Shown one piece after another: positions 10,637 to 13,092 of a DNA stretch of 13,092 bases. Origin of the DNA: Thermoplasmata archaeon (GTDB taxonomy: Archaea; Thermoplasmatota; Thermoplasmata; Halarchaeoplasmatales; Halarchaeoplasmataceae); the NCBI GenBank assembly GCA_019594305.1, contig JAFDTZ010000060.1, positions 1 to 13,092 on the forward strand, in the 5' to 3' direction. A model generated the notes under the pieces. It was not told where the DNA came from. It was given only the letters and a program-made list of their open reading frames with translations, and did no database searches. The translations under genes and the position numbers were made by a program. Every line of letters begins with the position of its first letter. Within the stretch, counting starts at the first letter, position 1.

Positions 10637-13092
10637 ATGGAAAAAAAAGGAAAGATGAAGCGAAGGGCCATGATCTTTTTAATAGCGATGATGTTGGTGT
10701 TGGGAACGTTCTCGGCTATTATACACGGGACGGAAGCACCGGCCGTAGCTGCGGAAGATCATGAGGGATCAGATCCCGTAATAACGTCAAACGGGAGAGA
10801 AGTAAAGCATAAAACATTTTACATGTATCACCTAAGAGACGCCGTGGGTGTAGGGGGGCGTACAACTAAAGAGATATACAACACCACATACCCCGTCGGA
10901 CCCGGTAACAGGACGGATGAAAGCTCTTTCAGGGTACTGGTGGATTGGTATCTTTATCCATCTCTTGCGGGAGATCTCAGGCTCAATGGAACATCCACCT
11001 TGATGGTTTGGGCTAACCGTACTTCGGGTCCATCGGGGGGCGTGGGTATTACCTACGAATTGTGGGAAGTAGATGAGGACGGGAATGAATTTCTAATTGC
11101 GGAGAACGAAGAGGCAAAAAATATCGGCACCAGTTGGAGTGCACACGAGGTTACTTTGGAAATCGATAATCATACGGTATCGGAGGGCTCCACCTTGAAA
11201 ATAACCCTGGATATATGGGGAAGTGCGGCTAATAAATACGAGATAGCCTACGGTGGCGTAGTTGACGGTGGTATGAGGGACACGAACGTGACACTTCCAT
11301 GTCGAAACTACATCAAGGTTTCCGACGTGTACACCACGGATCATGAAGGTAACGTAACCAACCTCTTCAACCCGGAGGCACTCAACAAAACAATATACAT
11401 TCATGCAAACATCACCAACCCCTTCGGTGGGTATGATATACACTGGGTGAACGTAACCCTCAAGGCTCCCGATGGTACGACACCCTTGAATATGTCGGCC
11501 ATGGAAAAGGTATACGGTCATTTTAACGAATTCGAGAGCGGTTACATGATACAATGGAACTACAGCGATGAACCGGAGGGTACCTACAACGTGACCGTCA
11601 GGGCGGTGGATAATACAGGACACCGTGTATGGCGCGAAACTGGAGATTTCGGAGGACACGATGAGTACGGATATCACACGTTCGTGGTCGGAGGACTCGA
11701 CCATTACGTCAATCTCAGGATATTCGATGATATGGACTACATATTACCCGATGTAATGGTACGTCTCAAAGTAAGCGAAACCGATGTATTCGCAACCAAT
11801 ATTACGGATGCCGAGGGTATAACCAACTTCACCGTAGCGAAGGTCATGTACACAATCACTATTATCTGGCAGGACGTGGAGGTAAGCACCAACAGAACCT
11901 TGGATGTGGGAGAAGTCGGAAATCGTACAAGGGATGATCCCTATGATCTAACCGCAGGTGTATTCTACCCGTCCTTTGAGGTGCAGGACATGGAGGGCGA
12001 GGCGGTGGACGGCGCGAATGTTTACATGGGCCATCCCAACGGCACCACCAAGGTCGAGCCCTTTGTTACTGACCACCAGGGTCGTTTCGGTTTGGAACAG
12101 ACGGCCGAAGGAATATACATATTGCAGGTCGAGTGGAAGGGTAGGGACGTGGGGACATTCGAGGTGACGGTATCATCTTCGGATGTACACACATTTAATG
12201 TGTACGTATACCATCTGCTGATATTGGTGCAGGATGACTCGGGAATGCCCGTATCCAACGCCCTGGTCGTAGCCTCATATAACGATACGATGATAGTGGC
12301 CGAGAGCAGGCTCACAAACCAGGATGGCGAAGTGGACACCCGACTGCCGGCAGCGGAGTATTTATTCCAGGTGTATTGGAACGATGCGATGGTTTACGAA
12401 GATTCCTATGTACTAAGCTCCAGCGGTACCCTTGTGATAACAGCCGGAATCTACGGGGTCGTGGTGACGGTATACGACACACTGGACCACCCCCTGGAAG
12501 GTGCGGATGTGACCGCAACCTACACGAGTACGGGCCGGGAGGTTGACACCGGTACGACCGATGAAAACGGCATGGTGATATTTCAACTCGCCACCGGTGA
12601 ACACCGGTTCGACGTCACATGGCTCGGGGTCGAAGTAGCCAGTCAGATCAACATGGTAAGTCAAACCCAACGGGAGTTCGATGTAATCGCCTCGGTGTAC
12701 CAGTTAAATATAATAACACTGGACGGAACCGTGGACGGAACCGTGCTCGCGGAAGCCAGGATATCCATATGGATAAGTGGAAATCTTGTGGACACGGGTG
12801 TTACGGACGCCACCGGTTCCTACATATCAAGACTACCCGGGACACAGATAGACCTGGAGGTTAGATGGAAGGGAATAGTCGTTTACGAGCTCAACGGATA
12901 TGACGTACACGAGAACCATGAACTTCAACTCGTCTGTGACGTGTATTACCTTGATATCACAGTGTTGGATTCCCGAGATGCAGTGGTGGAAGGGGTGAAC
13001 TTACGTATAGAATACCACGGAGAGGTCATGGCCACCGCACCCTCGGACGAAAACGGTGTTGTACGGACACGGCTGCCGGTTGAAGTATACAC
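10637..13092 (+). CDS. Very large secreted repeat protein, adhesin- or surface-layer-like (partial, continues past right edge)
   Basis: The frame is open for 818 codons from the ATG to the window end with no stop. A signal peptide covers about 1-39 (KRR, then IFLIAMMLVLGTFSAII, then AVAA). Residues 40-355 are a beta-rich region with no family I recognise. From 358 there are at least six tandem beta-sandwich repeats beginning near 358, 447, 527, 608, 690 and 772. Each resembles a carboxypeptidase-regulatory-like/CNA-B-type Ig-like domain: a D-x(2)-G-x-PV-x(2)-A-x-V start, a TD-x(2)-G centre with RLP, and an ending like Y-x(3)-V-x-W-x-G-x(2)-V. Nineteen N-x-S/T sequons occur, all before residue 550. 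Only one Cys pair is widely separated (CRN, LVCD). Known: such stacked domains form stalks of surface adhesins or S-layer-linked proteins. Anchor and total length are unknown because the end is missing. Confidence 0.85.
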   Translation, partial: MEKKGKMKRRAMIFLIAMMLVLGTFSAIIHGTEAPAVAAEDHEGSDPVITSNGREVKHKTFYMYHLRDAVGVGGRTTKEIYNTTYPVGPGNRTDESSFRVLVDWYLYPSLAGDLRLNGTSTLMVWANRTSGPSGGVGITYELWEVDEDGNEFLIAENEEAKNIGTSWSAHEVTLEIDNHTVSEGSTLKITLDIWGSAANKYEIAYGGVVDGGMRDTNVTLPCRNYIKVSDVYTTDHEGNVTNLFNPEALNKTIYIHANITNPFGGYDIHWVNVTLKAPDGTTPLNMSAMEKVYGHFNEFESGYMIQWNYSDEPEGTYNVTVRAVDNTGHRVWRETGDFGGHDEYGYHTFVVGGLDHYVNLRIFDDMDYILPDVMVRLKVSETDVFATNITDAEGITNFTVAKVMYTITIIWQDVEVSTNRTLDVGEVGNRTRDDPYDLTAGVFYPSFEVQDMEGEAVDGANVYMGHPNGTTKVEPFVTDHQGRFGLEQTAEGIYILQVEWKGRDVGTFEVTVSSSDVHTFNVYVYHLLILVQDDSGMPVSNALVVASYNDTMIVAESRLTNQDGEVDTRLPAAEYLFQVYWNDAMVYEDSYVLSSSGTLVITAGIYGVVVTVYDTLDHPLEGADVTATYTSTGREVDTGTTDENGMVIFQLATGEHRFDVTWLGVEVASQINMVSQTQREFDVIASVYQLNIITLDGTVDGTVLAEARISIWISGNLVDTGVTDATGSYISRLPGTQIDLEVRWKGIVVYELNGYDVHENHELQLVCDVYYLDITVLDSRDAVVEGVNLRIEYHGEVMATAPSDENGVVRTRLPVEVY
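11708..13092 (+). repeat. Six tandem ~80-codon domain repeats within the giant protein
   Basis: Unit starts are at residues 358, 447, 527, 608, 690 and 772, with spacings of 89, 80, 81, 82 and 82. The shared centre reads TDAEG, TDHQG, TNQDG, TDENG, TDATG and SDENG. The shared end reads IIWQD, VEWKG, VYWND, VTWLG and VRWKG; the sixth unit is cut by the window edge. Similarity is clear in protein but weak in DNA, so the duplications are old. Confidence 0.75.
12721..12744 (+). repeat. Perfect 12-bp tandem duplication in frame
   Basis: GGACGGAACCGT occurs twice in direct succession and encodes DGTV-DGTV at the front of repeat 5. It is an in-frame duplication at the linker between two beta-sandwich units and makes that loop longer than in the other repeats. 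Confidence 0.8.

Noticed and set aside
10555..10764. Plus-strand 69-codon frame beginning MNRTNIVQKF.
   Set aside because: It lies out of frame with the giant protein, crosses its TATA box and ribosome site, and has no promoter of its own.
11093..11704. 203-codon minus-strand frame opposite the giant gene.
   Set aside because: It is the antisense shadow of a long, clearly coding frame with signal peptide and repeats, and it lacks a promoter or ribosome site.

Overview
The window looks archaeal. Most genes have an A/T-rich TATA-like box 26-28 nt before a start codon that lacks a Shine-Dalgarno sequence, which suggests leaderless mRNAs; a few starts have a GGAGG/GGTG-type ribosome site instead. 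Gene content agrees: archaeal SepF, a single-domain KaiC-like ATPase, a SemiSWEET, an IS200/IS605 element of archaeal flavour, and several secreted single-pass proteins with Ig-like or beta-sandwich domains. I infer a euryarchaeal lineage, perhaps Thermoplasmatota, from the KaiC variant and the surface-protein style. Nothing in the window proves the taxonomy.

Left part (1-2030): a partial MNT-type nucleotidyltransferase with degenerate catalytic residues; a divergent FMN-binding split-barrel protein; sepF; and, convergent with sepF, a KaiC/RAD55-type ATPase. Middle left (about 2090-3423): an IS200/IS605-type insertion with an intact-looking tnpA and a collapsed tnpB (amber codon plus internal deletion), whose tail overlaps the end of a convergent helix-hairpin-helix protein gene. 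Middle (3590-6977): a secreted/membrane protein with NEW3-like and Ig-like domains, one membrane span and a cytoplasmic domain; a twice-anchored PQQ-type beta-propeller protein; and a SemiSWEET.

The 7016-8976 block is a coherent module. An ArsR-type repressor (CVC metal-thiol motif) faces a two-gene operon encoding an ArsP/UPF0718 permease and a small CxxC thioredoxin-like protein. The arsR promoter carries a double ACTAAT-N4-ATTAGT operator. The permease promoter carries two copies of a different 18-bp palindrome, TTTCAA-N6-TTGAAA, one on each side of the TATA box. This suggests metalloid- or thiol-controlled export, possibly with a second regulator encoded elsewhere.

Right part (9209-13092): a type-I membrane protein of unknown function, then a very large secreted protein running off the right edge. 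It has a glycosylation-sequon-rich N-terminal half followed by six or more ~80-residue beta-sandwich repeats. Four of the window's protein genes are envelope proteins with a large extracytoplasmic part, so this is a surface-rich region. I did not see rRNA, tRNA or CRISPR. No complete new system is demonstrable from sequence alone. The best leads are the paired-operator permease module, the His-patterned propeller, the transmembrane Ig/cytoplasmic-domain protein and the repeat adhesin-like protein.
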